Source: Elephas maximus indicus (Eukaryota > Chordata > Mammalia > Proboscidea > Elephantidae). Taken from it: DNA of 64,000 nucleotides. Shown piece after piece: positions 22,471-62,545 of this stretch (the stretch's first letter is position 1; every line of letters starts with the position of its first letter). A model generated the notes under the pieces. It searched no databases and was not told where the DNA came from. It was given only the letters and a program-made list of their open reading frames with translations. The stretch spans positions 53,259,768-53,323,767 of the forward strand of contig NC_064831.1 in the NCBI RefSeq assembly GCF_024166365.1, given 5' to 3'. A program made the translations under genes and the position numbers.

Positions 22471-22994
22471 CTGTAGTACTGGTTCATTTAAAGACAATTT
22501 AATGAGTTCCTCGCCCATGTTAGATGCAGTGGAGATGAGAAAAATCTGTAATACGTGTTCCCTAGAACTCAAGGACTTTCTCTAGTTCAGTTGCCTCGTT
22601 TTACAGATGAGAAAACTGAGGCCCAGAGAGAGGAAATGACTTGCTCACTGCTACTCAAGCAGCCAAGTTTATGGAGCACTAGGCATGTGCTAGACAAAAT
22701 GTCTTTCATTTATCTCATTTTCATCCTAGGTTATAATCAACCTAAGAGACAAGAATTTGTAACCCCACTTTATAGAAGAGAATGCTGAGGTTTAGACAGA
22801 GTGTAACACCGCCAAGGCCTCACTGCAAGGAGGAAGTAGCCAGACCAGGTTTGGATCTCAAAGTCTAACTACCGAGTCCCTACTCTTGCCTACCCTCTGC
22901 CGGACTCCAAGCTGCGGAGCCAGCTCCCTGTCCTTGTGTGGACCACAGATTGTTGTCAGTGCCCGGTGGCTGCCTAGATACATGGTGGTTGAAG
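22471..22994. repeat. Intergenic with ancient MIR/L2-age repeats
   Basis: tttacagatgagaaaactga at about 22600 and ccccactttatagaagag at about 22760 are two degraded copies of the ctgaggc-type ancient repeat. Confidence 0.45.
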
Positions 22995-23167
22995 GACTTT
23001 GATGAACAGTGATTAAGAACTCAGCTGTTAACCAAAGGTTGTCAGTTAGAATCCACCAGCAGCTCCTTGGAAACCCTATGGGGCAATTCTACTCTGTGCT
23101 ATAGTGTCCCTAGGAGTCAGAATCAACTCCATGGCAACAGGTTTGGGTTTTTTGTTTGTTTGTTTTT
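22995..23167 (+). repeat. tRNA-headed SINE, short subfamily, decayed head
   Basis: The head is degraded (cagtgattaagaactcagct). The body gctccttggaaaccctatgg and tail agtcagaatcaactccatgg are clear, with a T-rich end. Confidence 0.85.
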
Positions 23168-24169
23168 TCAGGTTTGCAGCCTGATGCTATGCACACGGAT
23201 CTCACGTTCTATCCATTAGATCAGGGTATTTTTTCCATTCTGGGCAGTTGGGTTAGTAGAGGAAACCTGATAAAATCCCGGAGGGGAACTCAATCGTTCT
23301 CTGAAGGACTTACAAGTTGTTTGGCCTGCCTGGTCTGCTCAGACACCGCCTGGGGAATATTCAGTATCCTTGTAGTACAGGTTGTGAATTGTTCTGTGAA
23401 GGCTGTCAACAAGACCCTCACCAGCTCTGCCTCTGCGAGGTCTCAGACAGGGCCTTAGGCAGCCCCCCTTTCCCTCCCTCCAAGAAGCTCTGAAAAGAGG
23501 CGGCTGGGAGGAGTTACAAATAATATGGGGAAGGGGAGGTCCTTCCGCCTCCAAGCAGCGCGCACCCAGCCAGCTAGGTCTATTCCTCCTCAGTGTTAGG
23601 GCTGTGCATACAATGACTTAGCTGGGAAGACAGTTATCCCACGTTTTTGGCAACCTGGCTTCTGAGCATGGGAAGATGCAGACTCCTTAAAATGAGTGTA
23701 AGAAAATTGATAAAAAATTAGACCGGAGGGACCGCAGGGGTCATCTACCCCCAGGATTTAAAGATGAAGAAAGGGCAGCTTAGACAACTGAGTTTCTTGT
23801 CAAGGTCACAGAGCTGCTGGTGACAGGGTAGAGACCAGAGAACAAGTAGCCTGTGTCTAAACTCAATGTTCCCCTTTGGCTTCCACTACCACCTTCACGT
23901 CTACTCTCACACCCTACCCTCGTGGAGGCACCACACACACACATACACACAACTAAGCCGACTGGGTCCTGTGTCCCTAAAGTATTTGACTTTCTCTCCC
24001 CACGGGCAGAAGGGCAAGAAGAAGACATTCCCTGTGCCATCACTGTGTGGCCCGGGTTTCCGAGGCGCACCAGCAGACAGAGTCTCAGCAATGGCTCCCC
24101 GCCTGCCTCTCGCTCTCCCTTTCTCTGCTCCAGGGCGGTTTCCAGACCGTGAGCGCCCTGGACGACACC
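23168..24169. other. TPM1 upstream flank, no SINEs
   Basis: No SINE or gene is visible. A short CA-rich run occurs near 23931-23950. The G+C content climbs toward the TPM1 CpG island. Confidence 0.4.
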
Positions 24170-24180
24170 TGGTGGGCTGA

Positions 24181-51867
<27,687 letters not shown>

Positions 51868-52630
51868 AAACCTCCTTAGCTGCGACCACGTTCTCTCGTT
51901 TTGTTTCTGTTGTTCCTTGTTTTGTTTTGAAAACACCTGCTTGCCATGAAACCCCTTCAGTGCATTTTTACTTACCTTTACCACTGTCACAGAAACAGCC
52001 GCGCGATACCAGCTATGTTGGGGGGCGGACAACACAACAAAAGGGCAAGCCCGCATCAGGGCGACGATTTAAATGTGCCATTTCCTGGGTTGACGTTGCC
52101 ACACTGTGTAGAGAGGTTAGCAACGCAGTATGCTTAGTCAGTCTAGGAGTCCTCACTGAGGCAGAAAGATTTCCACTCAGTGCCAACAGTACAGTCAACC
52201 TGAAGGTTAATGTTGGAAACGCAGTCAGGTGTGGATCGGTGCTACTTTAAACAGAAGGTCCCCCCGTGGCCTTTTGTTCAATATTGTACAATTTAGAATT
52301 CTGTCCAACACTAATTTATTTTGTCTTGAGTTGTACTGCAAGATGAGACTGTGCACCCTGTATGCCTGAATTCACTAAAGCCAAGGGTTTGTAAGCCCCA
52401 CTGCTCTTGTAAGATCCCCGTTTCCTCCTTGTTGGCACACTGCAGCTCACGACCGTTGGTAGAATAGCCTTCCATGTGGATTTCCACTCTTTGCGATTCT
52501 CCACGTTCAAGTGAAAGATTGAGGCACAACATACAGTTGGTGAAGAAAAAGAAAACATTTTTTTCCCAAGAGTTATAACTATGTAAACATTGTATAATGA
52601 TATGGAATAAAACGCACATTGTAGGACATT
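51868..52630 (+). other. TPM1: TPM1 exon 9d 3' UTR
   Basis: AT-rich non-coding sequence from the stop to just beyond AATAAA at 52606-52611. It contains no SINE. The end at about 52630 is estimated. Confidence 0.75.
52606..52611 (+). terminator. TPM1: Poly(A) signal of exon 9d
   Basis: AATAAA in atggaataaaacgcac, about 740 nt after the stop. It is the last visible TPM1 signal. Confidence 0.85.
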
Positions 52631-52918
52631 TTCTAAATTTGGTGGTCCTGTCATTTGTATGGTTTTGCGTTGTGAACTTGGGATCGCGGGATTGACCTCC
52701 CTTCCCCTGACAACGATTTCTTAAAAACAGAACACCCCCCCCCAACAGTCCAGGAGAAAACTGGGCGTCAAGTGTTATCCCTGCGGAAGCACTAAAGGTG
52801 GTGACACGTTGGCCTGTTAATGAAATTATAACCGCGCAGGAAAGACCCTTTCCCAAAGTCATTTTTCACCTTATTGGTATACATCTACACGGACATGTAT
52901 GCCTTTTACAGTGCCTTT
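52631..52918. other. Downstream flank, C-run
   Basis: A run of 11 Cs lies around 52733-52743. Nothing else is recognised. Confidence 0.4.
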
Positions 52919-53125
52919 TAGGAACCCTAGTGGTAGAAAGGTTAAGCACTTGGCTGCTGAACAAAGGTTGGCGGTTCAAACCCACCGAGTTACTCCACGG
53001 GAGAAAGACCTGGTGATCTGCTTCCATAGAAATTACAGGTAGAAAACCCTATGGGGCAGTTCTACTCTGTTATACGGGGCCACTATGAGTCAAAATTTGG
53101 CTCGACAGCACCTAACAACAACAGT
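52919..53125 (+). repeat. tRNA-headed SINE, ~200 bp form with AAC tail
   Basis: From taggaaccctagtggtagaa to gacagcacctaacaacaaca. The AAC-rich end is like that of the RTE LINE. Confidence 0.88.
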
Positions 53126-53794
53126 GGTTTTACTGGATTGGGGATTTTTCCTCAAATTTTATCTAAGTCTTTAATGGTACCATATACACACATCAACAGA
53201 TGGTGGGTTAATACGTCAGATCTGCTTCTGCCTCCCCTCTCCCACCTGCAGTGTGACTCCACTTAGAAGTCCTGCTTTAAAGGGTATTGGTGAATTGTCT
53301 GCTTTCTAACTCATATGGAGTCTAAATTCCAACACATCTTCATTTTCTCGCACTTGAAAACTGAAAATTTCATAGGTCGTTTCTCTTGCTCATGAAAACC
53401 CTGTGAACAAAAACAGTACAAACAGTACTAGTAGTTGGTTTAACTTGTGCTGCAGGAGGAAAAAGGACGTTCTCACAAAAAGCCAACAGTAAAACGGGAA
53501 CAAACAAAAGTTCCAATATATTCTCTCAGAAGTGTTCAGTACCTCTAACTCTTCTCCCATACCCTATGAGCCAGTATTTCTCCTCAGCGGAAGGAACAGA
53601 AGCCTGTGCTCTGTCTTCCAGAGCCCACTAGTAAAAAGCTGTCCCCTTGCTCAAGCAAATAAATACCCTGACTGGATCTTCCCACATCTTCACCACCGTT
53701 AGGCTTACTCCTGTTTGTCCTCAGCTAGGGAAAAAAATGCCTCTGCCTCACTGGAGTCCTGGAAACCTTTCCTAAACCAAGCTTTTACCTGGCT
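53126..53794. other. Intergenic, nothing recognised
   Basis: No gene or clear repeat is visible. Confidence 0.4.
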
Positions 53795-54350
53795 TCACAT
53801 CATAACCTGCCCTTTACTAGCTGCCTAACCTTGGAAAAGAGTCCCTGGGTGGTGCAAACGGTCAATGCGTGTGGCTGCTAACCAAGAGGTTGGAGGTTTG
53901 AGTCCACCCAGAGGCACCTTGGAAGAAAGGCCTGGTGATCCACTTTTGAAAAATCAGCCATGGAAAACCCTATGACGCAGTTCTACCCTGACACACATGA
54001 GGTCGCCATAAGTCGAATCAGCCACAGAAAACCCTATGGGGGTCTTGTACCCTGACACACATGGGGTTGCCATAAGTCGAATCAGCCATGGAAAACCCTA
54101 TGGGGCAGTTCTACCCTGACATACATGGAGTTGCCATGAGTCGGAGTCAGCTCCATGACAACTGGTGGTTTGGTTTAACCTTGGAAAGCCCTGTAAAGTT
54201 CTGAAATCTGAGTCCTTTATCTGTAAAATAGGCGTGAGAATAGCACCTAGCTCATAAGATTGTTATTGTGAGGAATAAGTGTGTAATTTATAGCACCGAG
54301 CACAGTGCCAGGCACCTAGGGCATACACCATAAATGTGAACGACTGCTGT
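53795..54350 (+). repeat. MIR, split by a SINE
   Basis: The left part (53795-53837) has ctttactagctgcctaacc. The right part (54176-54350) has tcctttatctgtaaaatagg and cagtgccaggcacctagg. Together they give the MIR order. Confidence 0.75.
53838..54175 (+). repeat. SINE with internal ~62-66 bp triplication
   Basis: The head (agtccctgggtggtgcaaac) and body are normal. The section from cagccatggaaaaccctatg to ccataagtcgaat then occurs three times in a row. Exact repeats taaccttggaaa at 53826-53837 and 54176-54187 flank the element. Confidence 0.88.
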
Positions 54351-55504
54351 CAATGGATTTCCACACGTGCGCCAAAGACCCCCCAGAGAGGACAATTAAT
54401 ATGTATCGTTGTAAAGCAAAGACTTCACTAACCTTGCCCCAAATGATGATGATGGTTATTAATAAAATTCTCAGATGCCATTTTTATGTATCAGAACCTA
54501 TAATAAGCACTTTACCTGTGTCGTTTCATTTAGACTTCACATTGATCCTCATTTTGCTAACTCAGAAACAGACTCAGAGAGGCTGAGCAGACTTACTCAG
54601 AGTTCCACCGCTCACAAGTAGTAGAGCTGGGCTTCGAACCCAGGCCTGTGTGGCTCCATAGCCCGTTTGGATTCTTCTTCCACTTGTTTCAAAGTTTCAC
54701 AGCAGAAGAGAAGTGACTGTGGACATAGGAGGTAGAAGCAGATGGGGCAGCAGGTGTCGTGGGGAGAGAATGAGGCTGGGAGACGTAGGTTGAGTCTACC
54801 ACTTAGCAGCTGATGTGGCCAGAGTTAATGGGTTACCCCCTAACTTCCTGCCTGGGTTCAGACGAGATTAAGTATGGAACGTTATACCCACTCAAAGAAT
54901 TATTACTTCATCTCTCAGGTTAATGTAAGGGAGAACGTGAGTCTGTCCAGGTGCAGTTACCTCTGACCACGCCACCATGTGAGGTCAGGGGACGGAGGTT
55001 AGGGCTCTTCGTGAGGAAGGACCAAGGCTGAGGCCAACATGGTCACCCTGTGGAAAACCGTGAAGTATAGGGAAAGAATTCAGGATTCATACTCTAAATT
55101 CCATGGCTGAAACTTAGCAGGCCCACGTTTCAGAATGAACAGCTGGAAAAGTTGCCTTATTCTGAGTAAAACGTGGAGCTCTCCACGGAGAAAAGGGCAC
55201 AGGGTAAAAAGACAAGCATCTTCAAAACGTGCTTGAATTGGTGATAAGAGTTCAACAATCTGTTGCTAAGGAAAGACAAAGCGCTTTGTGGGTACATTCT
55301 GAACTTTTCGACACTGACACTGAAGACAACGATTCCCCAGATTGCTCTTAGATCGTTCGCTGGTATGTATCCACCAGAGTTCAGTACTTTTGACCCGATT
55401 TTTTTTCTCCAGAAAAAATAACTTTTTACTTGTGCAAATATTTGAGTCTATGCTAACCAGCTCTTCAACTTGTCAACACTATTTGTAGATATATAAATAT
55501 TTTT
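54351..55504. other. Intergenic with ancient repeat remnants
   Basis: At 54490-54680 the wording cagactcagagaggctgagc and gggcttcgaacccaggcctg marks an ancient ctgaggc-type repeat. Nothing else is recognised. Confidence 0.45.
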
Positions 55505-55700
55505 AAATCTACCAAAACCCACTGCCGATTCCAACTCATAGCAACCCTATAGGATGGAGTAGAACTACCCCACAGGGTTTCCAAGGCTATAAATCTTTAC
55601 AGAAGCTGACTGTCATATCTTTCTCCAGTGGAGCAGCTGGTGGGTTCGAACTGCCAAACTTAGCAGCTGAGCACTTAACCACTGCGCCAACAGGCCTCCT
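55505..55700 (-). repeat. tRNA-headed SINE, ~200 bp form
   Basis: Antisense tail (ccactgccgattccaactca) and head (cttaaccactgcgccaacag), with the extra segment ggctataaatctttacagaa seen only in the longer forms. Confidence 0.88.
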
Positions 55701-55721
55701 AAAAAAAAATCCACAGATGCA

Positions 55722-55895
55722 TAACCAAACAAAAAAAACCTAACCCATGGCCATCAAGTCGATTCTGACTCATAGCAACCCTATAGGACAAAGTAGAACT
55801 GCCCCATAGGATTTCCAAGGAGCAGCTGGTGGATTCGAACTGCCAGCTTTTTGGTTAGCAGCCAAGCTCTTAACCATTGCACCACCAGGCTCCCA
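55722..55895 (-). repeat. tRNA-headed SINE, short subfamily
   Basis: It is complete from aaccaaacaaaaaaaaccta to ccattgcaccaccaggctcc and lies directly beside another antisense copy. Confidence 0.9.
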
Positions 55896-56693
55896 GGTGC
55901 ATAAACGGGGAGAAAAAAAAAAAAAATTGAATTCTCCAATCAAAACAAGCACTGGGGTGTTCAGGGAGCCATCATTTCCCGAATTGGAGACGGGTTTGGA
56001 GAGAAATTGGGAATGTCAGGCAGTACAAGAAGTGCACCTTCCACCATGTATACTTTTTGACACTGAGAGTTTTCAGAGCTACATTCCTGAGATAGATGTC
56101 ATAAATTTAGTGCGTCAAACAATGAAGCTGTTGAGAGTTCACGAATATGAATGCAACTTTTGCCAAATTTTTGACAAATGGGCATGGATCCTGAGAATAA
56201 GGCTGGTTCCTGCTGCTTGTTAGAGTTTATTTCCACTTGTTACCAAGGCTGTGGAGAACGAAGAGGAGAGTCCAGGCCTTATCAGGGCCTGCCAAGGCTG
56301 GGGCCGCAAACCTAAATGCTGATTCAGAGCTGGAAGGAGCCTTCGCGATCATCGAGGAAAACAAGGCCTGGAGAGATCGTGTGGCTTGTTCACGATCGCT
56401 CGTTCAGCTGAGCAAAGGCAGTGCAGGGGGACAGGGCTTGGGAGCTAGAGAGGCTAGGTTCATATCCTGCTCTACTGCTCACTGTGACCCAGGCTGATTT
56501 TGGTACGTGAGCAGCAATTTCTTCATCTTTAAAAGAGGGTGATCTCACCTTTTCACATGCTGTGTGCACTTCCTCACGGGGCTGAGAACTAAGTGAGGGG
56601 AGAGTGTAGGTGCTGCTCCCGCCTTTACACCTCCTCCGGTCCCTTTTCAGCTCCTCAGCCTGGAGCCTTTTTTCCTCCCTGTGATGAGTCTTT
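55896..56693. other. Intergenic, weak ORFs only
   Basis: An open frame at 55897-56223 (+) of 108 codons has no family signature. The stretch agctggaaggagccttcgcg at about 56330 resembles an ancient repeat. Confidence 0.35.
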
Positions 56694-56892
56694 AAGGAGC
56701 CCTGGTGGCACAACGATTAAGCACTTGGCTGCTAACGGAAAGGTTGGAGGTTCAAACCCACCCAGCCTCTCGTAGGGAGAAAGACCTGGTGATCCAGCCC
56801 CGTAAAAGATCACAGCCTAGAAAATCCTATGGGACAGTTCTCTTGTCACAGGGAGTCACTGTGAGTCAAAGTCAACTGACAGCACACTGCAA
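56694..56892 (+). repeat. tRNA-headed SINE, ~200 bp form
   Basis: From aaggagccctggtggcacaa to gtcaactgacagcacactg. Confidence 0.87.
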
Positions 56893-57251
56893 CACTGGAT
56901 CTTCAGAGAAACGGAAAGGAGCTTTTTTCTTAGGAAATAAAACCCCCAGTACCATTCCCCCAGAGAACGTTGCATTGCAACATTACCCTGCATGTAAAAC
57001 ACATTGGGAATACGTTTGTTGACTGGACAGATGGCCCAGAAACAAAACATGCTCAAGTAACGGTTCTGGAATCTACCACCTGTGCACGGGAGACGAAGGC
57101 TGTCTCAGAGTACTAGATTCAAATTTCATGTTTAACCAAAAGACACTAGCCCTTGAGAATAAGTTTCTATTCCTCCGTCCTCAGACTGCATTTAGGTTTG
57201 CTGCTGAGTGGGTGCAGACAGAATCCAGAATACTGCTTGAGGCCTGTGACC
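56893..57251. other. Intergenic, nothing recognised
   Basis: No gene or clear repeat is visible. Confidence 0.4.
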
Positions 57252-57428
57252 CGGTAAACCAGTTGCTGCTGTGTCCATTGCGACGCATGGCGACCCCGTG
57301 TGTGTCAGAGCAGAACTGTGCTCCGTAGGGCTTTCAGTGGCTGATTTTTCAGAAGTAGATTGCCAGGCCTTTTTTCTAGATGCCTCTGGGTAGACTCGAA
57401 CCTCCAGCCTTTTGGTTAGCAGCTGAGA
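57252..57428 (-). repeat. tRNA-headed SINE, long subfamily
   Basis: Antisense body (tttttcagaagtagattgcc) and antisense head (ccttttggttagcagctgag). The extreme 5' end of the head is missing. Confidence 0.83.
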
Positions 57429-59600
57429 GCATAGGCCTGTAAATGCCATGAAGGAAGGCAGTTCTGCCCTCACTGGGGACAGCCGCTCAGCGGGACCACT
57501 GTGGAATCTCGAGAGGAGAGCTAGTGGCTGGAGAGGTAAAAAGAAAAGCCCTTTGTGTGGGGGGCAGAGGCAAGGTTCTCTGCTCTCTCTTCCAAGGATC
57601 CAGCTCCTCTTGGTAGGTGCGGCATTGGGGGCTTGGTGGGGGCTGGGGAGGCTACATTTAATATATGATGGAAAGTCTTTATCTGTTTACAACTCAGACG
57701 ATATTCAGAAAAGGGTTTGGAATACTTCCCTTCCAGTGGAACTCTGGTCGCTTAGGCTCATAAATCCAATACGAAACCCCCAGACACTGTAATAATACAG
57801 CCCAGACCCTTCCAATGATCGGCTGACCACACCCTGCATCACCACCCCCACCTCACCCCAAACCCACTGTGAAAACCACTTTCCACAATAAAACAATTGC
57901 CAAGTAACTACTACAATCACGCTGTGGCCAAGGACCCCATTCTCTGAAGGGAACCCTGCCATTATTCCGCAAAGGAGCAAGTATTGTGTCCAGCAAACAG
58001 CATATTAGAAATGTGAACCAGCAGCCGGGCAGTGGGGGTTTTGTTTTGACTGGGGGTGCTGGCTTTATAGGGTGGGATGGCTAGCATAGCTGTGCCTGGG
58101 GAACCTAGCCGGGAAGTGATTAATTGCTGGCTTATTCAGTCTGAAGACTGCCATTCCCAGGATTTGTTTTCCGGCCATCATACAAAGCACTCCCTTCTAG
58201 AACACTCCGGGGCTGTCTGCAGCACCTTCCCAATAAATTAAAAAGGGACAAAGGCAGAGTCATTTGCCTAGAAATAGGAATGTCATAAATATAAAGAAAA
58301 TGTGCCTCAGTGAAGTGCTTCTAGTCTCTCAACTCGTGGCAGAACTGCCCTCGTCTTTGTCTGCGAATGTTCGAATGTTGGACTTGAAAACCCCTGTCTG
58401 GAATGTCTCCTGTTTCCAGCTGGTGTGCTCTCTTCCCCCTCCTGCTACAATGTGTTGTTACTCTTGTCTCTTGTTCTGCCTACTCTTTCACAGACACAGA
58501 AAGGACTTCCATATTCTCTTCGAATGATGAGAGAATATATGCAAATTAAAATTATACATAATTTAGCCTAAAGAACTAACCATTAAATTCCATTTCCATT
58601 TAAGAATTATTTACACTATATTATAGGAACTTCAGGTTGGGGGTTGGAAGACAATACAGAAGAAGTTTAAAATACATTTCTTGCCCTCAAGGCATCTATA
58701 ATCTAGAGAAAGCAACCAAATATGTGTACACATGTCAAACAATGATACTAGACAGGATATGTTTGCACAGCAAGTGGGGGGTAAATGATACAGCAGTTCA
58801 TGGAAAACAGACATCACACCACCTTCCTGGAAGCTTTTTAACCACCTAAACCATGGAAAAGGCTCTTGGGAGTGCTGAGTAATTTTCTCAGGGACTCCTC
58901 AGCCAGGGGCAGTTCACAGCCCACTCTTGTCTCAAATCTCAGAAATGAGCACTCTGCCAGTTTTTAAACACTCTGGTTTTTCTATTTTCTCTGGCCACCA
59001 AGTCTTTTGGTTCATTATTGTAGCTTGCTTCTCCCCTCTCACCACCTCCCATTCACTGTTTTATGTCATTTAAACTTTTTTTTTTTAATTTTTGGTCTTA
59101 CCATACCTTTGCTTTTATTCTAGAATATCTCTTAGTCTTTAGAGCAAAGAGTATAAATCAATAATTACATAAACTCTTAGAAAAACTGTAAAATCAACTT
59201 TCCCCTCTTCTAGGGAGGTCTGGGAGGAGCTCTTGATTTCTGGGAAAGCACTTCATCCATGGGAAGAATCCGAAGTGCTGCTTCCTGTAGTAGTCGGAGA
59301 AGACGGCAAGTTTATGTGCTGGGATCGCCAGGCTTCGGAAACCTCAGCGGAGTCCAAGCCTCCCTAATGGGCTAGGAGCCCAGGGGTCTCCGGATAATCC
59401 ATTTTCCAGCTTTCCAGAAAAGATGAAAAATGGGGCAGTGTGTGAGCGAGTCGGGTTTCACAACTGTGAAGTATGAGTTGTTCAGGTTGGGACCCTCCTT
59501 TGGGTTTCCTAAGTTGGGCTCCTACCCAAGAAGATAAAGTATTACTAATAAACATGGAATCATCAAATTTGGATGAAAAAGACTCTAGCCTGAAGAATTA
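57429..59600. other. Intergenic, mostly unique-looking
   Basis: No SINE occurs in this 2.2-kb stretch. A T-rich run lies at about 59075-59085. Nothing coding is recognised. Confidence 0.4.
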
Positions 59601-60180
59601 CTTCTAATCTGTATAATAGTAATAGTAATAGATGCATGTTATATATTTAAAGGAATATGTAAATTTTTGCAGTAATTTGCAAGTTCAAATGAAAAGCTCC
59701 TTGCCCTATTTGGATACAAGGTTGCAAGGTAAATAAGCAAAATGGACACATAAGGTAAAAGCCACCATGCAAAGGTGTACATTTGAGCTATGTGTCACAA
59801 AACATCATAAAAACAATAGAGAAAAATCTATAAAGGAAAAAAGGTCATCCATAATCCCACCACCATTAAGAAGAAAAACTTATTTTCCATGAATTTTGCC
59901 TGCATGAATGTATAAGATTTTTTATTCAAAAGTTTATTTTTTATTCAAAATGTTTTGCATAAGCCCCTTCCTATGTTCCTAACCTAGTCTTCATGATGTC
60001 ATTATGTGATACTCTATCTGGTTCATGTTCCATAATTTGTTATTCTGTTTTTGATCATTTGGGTATTTTCTAACATTTTGCTGTCAAAACTAGGGCTGAT
60101 GAGAGTCTTTGCAATTTGTTATTTTCTGACTCATCACAAACATTCTCTTGTTTTTTTTAACTACAATATGTAGTGAGTCC
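59601..60180. repeat. AT-rich, probable old LINE remnant
   Basis: ccataatcccaccaccatta, atttgggtattttctaac and cataagccccttcctatg resemble decayed L1-type 3' DNA. The family cannot be named by eye. Confidence 0.4.
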
Positions 60181-60334
60181 TGGACTAGACAACCCTTTTC
60201 TGATTTCCAGGTTATGGGTTCTTAAAACAAAAGCAAACTGTGGTTGGGGAAGAGGACTTTAAGAAACCTAGCTGCATTCAACTGTTCACCCCCAAAGCAT
60301 GCAAGCTTGAACCTGAAGAGATGCGTCTGTGCGA

Positions 60335-60510
60335 CCTCTCTGCTCTCTCCTGGGCCCTTGTCTATGCGGCCCCCATCCACTCTCCCCTGGACCCCCTTCT
60401 ATAAGGCCTCTCCACTCTCCCCTGGACCCTTGTCTACGTGGCCTCTTGGCTCTCTCCTGGACCCTCGTTTGCACGGCCCTTCCGCTCTCTCCTGGACCAT
60501 TGTCTAGGTG
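60335..60510. repeat. Minisatellite, about five ~34-40 bp units
   Basis: Units share a ctctctcctggacccttgtc core followed by a variable ctacgtggcc. The units are at roughly 60335, 60375, 60410, 60446 and 60479. Unit lengths vary. Confidence 0.8.
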
Positions 60511-62039
60511 CCAGGTTGATAAAGTGAATAGTGGGTGTGGGCTCAGAAGCTGCCCAGGGCCATGCCTGTCTCAGCTTTGGGGAGACCTAATTACCAGTAA
60601 TGAACAGTAATGGAGGGAGGAAGGCCAGATAAAGGAACTGGAAACTCTGGCTGAGGAGGTGGTATAGGATAGCGCTTAAAATCCCGGGTGATAATAACAG
60701 TACCTGCATCATAAAGTTCGGGGTGTGATTAAGATAGTGTAGTGCCTGACACTGACCTCTCAACCATGGACAACTGTGTCACTATTTAACACACCTGTAT
60801 TATTTAAATCCATGCCACCAGCCCTGGTAGCCACCCTTCCCAGGCTTCAAAGAAACGGCTACCCTTCTCTCTTTCAGACTCACCCATGAGGCTGCCATAT
60901 TGTGCTGTCTTTTCTCCTTTCAGGCTGCCTCGGATGTTCGTTTTTCTCGGGCTGACTCACTGGGATGGCTCATGCCTGGTGACCAGTTAGCCGAGTAGCC
61001 CAGTTGGATCATCCCCCTGAAATCACAGGTAGGCAAGGCTTCATGGCCCCTCAGGACTAACGTCTAGCACTGGCGAATACTAAGAACAGCACCTCTCAGG
61101 TGGGAGGGGAGGGGTGGTGGAGACACTGAATGACCAACCACCACCAGCTCTCCAGGGAGCCACCTCCCCCAGTGGCTTTCAGAAAGGAGCACCCAGCTTC
61201 TGTGTCTCCCCCAAGGCATGATGGGGGTTTACCTCTGCGAGTCTGGTTTCCTGGGGACTTCTCAATGACACTGTGAAAACCTAGCTCACCTTGTTCTCAG
61301 ACACTGGACAGTTACCTAGGGCACTTGGAAGTTGACTTCCAACAATTTAACAGTATCGTCCTCCTCTGGGGAAATCCCTAACATCTAAGGTGCTGTCCCA
61401 TGGTTTCCTCTGCTGGGCTTGCAGCTCCTGCTTCTGCGTCTTTAGGCAGGAGGAAGCAGGCTGCTCTCAGCCAGGGCAGCTCCACATGAACTTCAGCTCC
61501 TGCATGAGCTGTGGCTTTTGCCTCCAGAGACTTTGGAGTGTGGGGCAGGACGCAGGGACCCAGCCAGCACCGGCAACAAAAGCCGAGCATCTGCTATGGG
61601 TCTAGTTGGCTGGTGTACACAACACCAGGGAATATCTTTCCTTTCACACTCTATTGTGCTAGGGCTTCAATTACATTCTTGACCCAGAGCCCAGGAATGG
61701 GGAGAGCAAGCACTCCAGAAATCCTTGGTGCAATGACTCACACGAGTTTTCAGCCCATATGCCTCGCTGGCGACAGTGCATCCCTCTGGTCTTCTAGGTG
61801 GATGGTGCCATCGCCGGCACCTCCAAATAGCTGAATGGAGCATCCCCCAGCCTCAGGGCTGGCATGAAAGGTGGGTTGGATGCTGGCTTATCCCTCAGGG
61901 CCATGTATGAGTGCATCAGCAAAACGGGTACCCAAAAAATGAGAAAAAAATCAGTATAATTTTGTATTTGTATTTCTGTAGTAGCATTGGTAAAGTCATC
62001 AATGGAAAAAAGTCTGCATTTCCTTAGTCTGTCTTACAG
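60511..62039. other. Intergenic, nothing recognised
   Basis: Unique-looking DNA without SINEs. Small open frames lack family signatures. Confidence 0.4.
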
Positions 62040-62545
62040 TTATTTTATTGTTGTTAGGTGCCCTTGGGTCAGCCCTGACCCATAGAGACCTTATGTACAA
62101 CAGAATGAAACACTGCTCGGTCATGCACCGTCACGGTCATTGCTGTGTTTGAGCCCATTGTTGCAGCCACTGTGTCAATCCACCTTGTTGAGGGTCTTTT
62201 TTTCACTGACCCTCTACTTTACCAAGCATGATGTCCTTCTCCAGGGACTCAACCCTCCTGATAACATGTCCAAAGTAAGCAAGACATAGTCTCGCCATCC
62301 TTGCTTCTAAGGAACATTCTGGCTGTACTTCTTCCAAGACAGATTTGTTTATGCTTCTGGCAGTCCATGGTGTATTCAATATTCTTCACCAATACCATGA
62401 TTCAAGTGCATCAGTTCTTCGGTCTGCCTTATTCATTGTCCAGCTTTTGTATGTATATAAGGTGATTGAAAATACTATGGCTTGGGTGGGGGCAACTTAG
62501 TCCTCAAAGTGACATCTTTGCCTTTTAACAGTTTAAAAACTTATT
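62040..62545 (-). mobile_element. RTE LINE, 3' end only
   Basis: Aligns by eye with the 3' part of the RTE at 4346-4870: tgttgcagccactgtgtcaa, ccctctactttaccaagcat and attcaatattcttcaccaa. It is 5'-truncated at about 62545. Confidence 0.82.

Noticed and set aside
52311-52862. 183-codon antisense open frame
   Set aside because: It lies over the exon 9d 3' UTR and adjacent flank and shows no domain or conserved motif.
55897-56223. 108-codon open frame with a lysine-rich start
   Set aside because: It starts in the A-rich edge beside a SINE head. The remainder has no recognisable family and no promoter or splice evidence.
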